Shown: positions 4,782 to 5,230 of the stretch, piece after piece | Position numbering within the stretch: position 1 is the first letter of the stretch | Layout: every line of letters begins with the position of its first letter | Made by a program: the position numbers and the translations under genes | Notes under the pieces: generated by a model | Database searches by the model: none | What the model saw: only the letters and a program-made list of their open reading frames with translations | Told to the model about the DNA's origin: nothing | DNA from: Lachnospiraceae bacterium | GTDB lineage: Bacteria > Bacillota > Clostridia > Lachnospirales > Lachnospiraceae | Direction: 5' to 3' | Length of the DNA stretch: 5,230 bases | NCBI GenBank assembly: GCA_003447895.1 | Contig: DLYC01000193.1 | Span: 1-5,230 of the forward strand

Positions 4782-5230
4782 ATGCAGAAACTACAGATGA
4801 CAACTCCTTTGGTAGAAATGGACGGAGATGAGATGACAAGGATCATCTGGAAGATGATCAAGGACCACCTTCTTCTTCCCTACATCGATCTCAAGACCGA
4901 GTACTACGACCTGGGAATCGAACACAGAGATGAGACGGACGATCAGGTCACGATCGATTCCGCGGAGGCGACCAAAAAATACGGCGTTGCGGTAAAATGC
5001 GCGACGATCACGCCCAATGCCGCCAGAGTGGAAGAGTATCATCTGAAGAAAATGTACAAGAGCCCCAACGGAACGATCCGCGCGCTGCTCGACGGCACGG
5101 TTTTCAGAGCGCCGATCGTCGTCAAAGGCATCGAGCCCTATGTCCGCACCTGGAAAAAGCCCATCACGATGGCGCGTCACGCGTACGGCGATGTCTACAA
5201 GAATGCTGAGATCCGGGTTCCGGGCGCCGG
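4782..5230 (+). CDS. icd: NADP-dependent isocitrate dehydrogenase, eukaryote-type, 5' part
   Basis: The first 149 residues of an enzyme usually a little over 400 residues long; the gene runs off the right edge. It oxidises and decarboxylates isocitrate to 2-oxoglutarate with reduction of NADP, supplying carbon for glutamate and reducing power. The sequence resembles the homodimeric eukaryote-type enzymes such as human IDH1, not the E. coli type, and residue numbering coincides with human IDH1 throughout the visible part. Conserved motifs are [10 protein letters not shown] (11-20), CATITP with T77, KSPNGTIR with S94, N96 and R100, R109, and RHAYGD with R132. These are the isocitrate-contacting residues, and all are intact. 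The coenzyme-selecting and metal-binding residues lie beyond the window, so NADP specificity rests on family membership. The ATG at 4782 has AGGAG at 4771-4775 with 6-nt spacing. It is 21 bp after the regulator stop with no terminator, so it is most likely cotranscribed with the regulator. Confidence 0.96.
   Translation, partial: MQKLQMTTPLVEMDGDEMTRIIWKMIKDHLLLPYIDLKTEYYDLGIEHRDETDDQVTIDSAEATKKYGVAVKCATITPNAARVEEYHLKKMYKSPNGTIRALLDGTVFRAPIVVKGIEPYVRTWKKPITMARHAYGDVYKNAEIRVPGA

Noticed and set aside
4791..5180. Minus-strand open frame of 129 codons inside icd
   Set aside because: It is antisense to a region whose + strand frame matches isocitrate dehydrogenase residue for residue at the active site.

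Overview
The window reads as a chromosomal housekeeping segment from a Gram-positive anaerobe of the class Clostridia (Bacillota), most likely Lachnospiraceae-like. The evidence is the clostridial EF-G paralogue sequence, a LeuRS without the long leucine-specific insertion, strong AGGAG-type ribosome binding sites, TTGACA/TATAAT-type promoters and compact hairpin-plus-T-run terminators. Base composition looks moderately GC-rich by eye, with AAG, ATC and GAC codons preferred; I did not count it. The family assignment is an inference from protein resemblance only.

Layout, all genes on the + strand: (1) the 3' part of an elongation factor G-type GTPase (domain II to the stop at 1124), closed by a strong terminator at 1187-1231. 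(2) A 302-base intergenic region with the leuS promoter at 1325-1354, an inverted repeat over its -35 box and short hairpins, but no T-box leader. (3) A complete leucyl-tRNA synthetase gene, leuS (1427-3829), followed by a terminator with a UUCG tetraloop (3857-3885). (4) A dense control region (3916-3977) holding a CcpA-cre-like palindrome, an AT-rich inverted repeat, a near-consensus promoter and two GTATAC operators 28 bp apart. (5) A complete GntR-family (FadR/FCD subgroup) regulator gene (4062-4760). (6) After 21 bp, the 5' part of icd, encoding a eukaryote-type NADP isocitrate dehydrogenase, which runs off the window.

The first two genes are independent single-gene units for protein synthesis, each bounded by its own terminator. 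The regulator and icd have no terminator between them and should be one transcript from the promoter at 3949-3977. The twin palindromes placed on that promoter suggest that the regulator represses its own operon and so sets the supply of 2-oxoglutarate and NADPH for glutamate synthesis; its FCD domain keeps a complete Asp/His metal-binding set, consistent with sensing a small carboxylate. This regulatory unit is the most interesting part of the window. I found no CRISPR array, mobile element, tRNA, rRNA, defence system or clearly new system.
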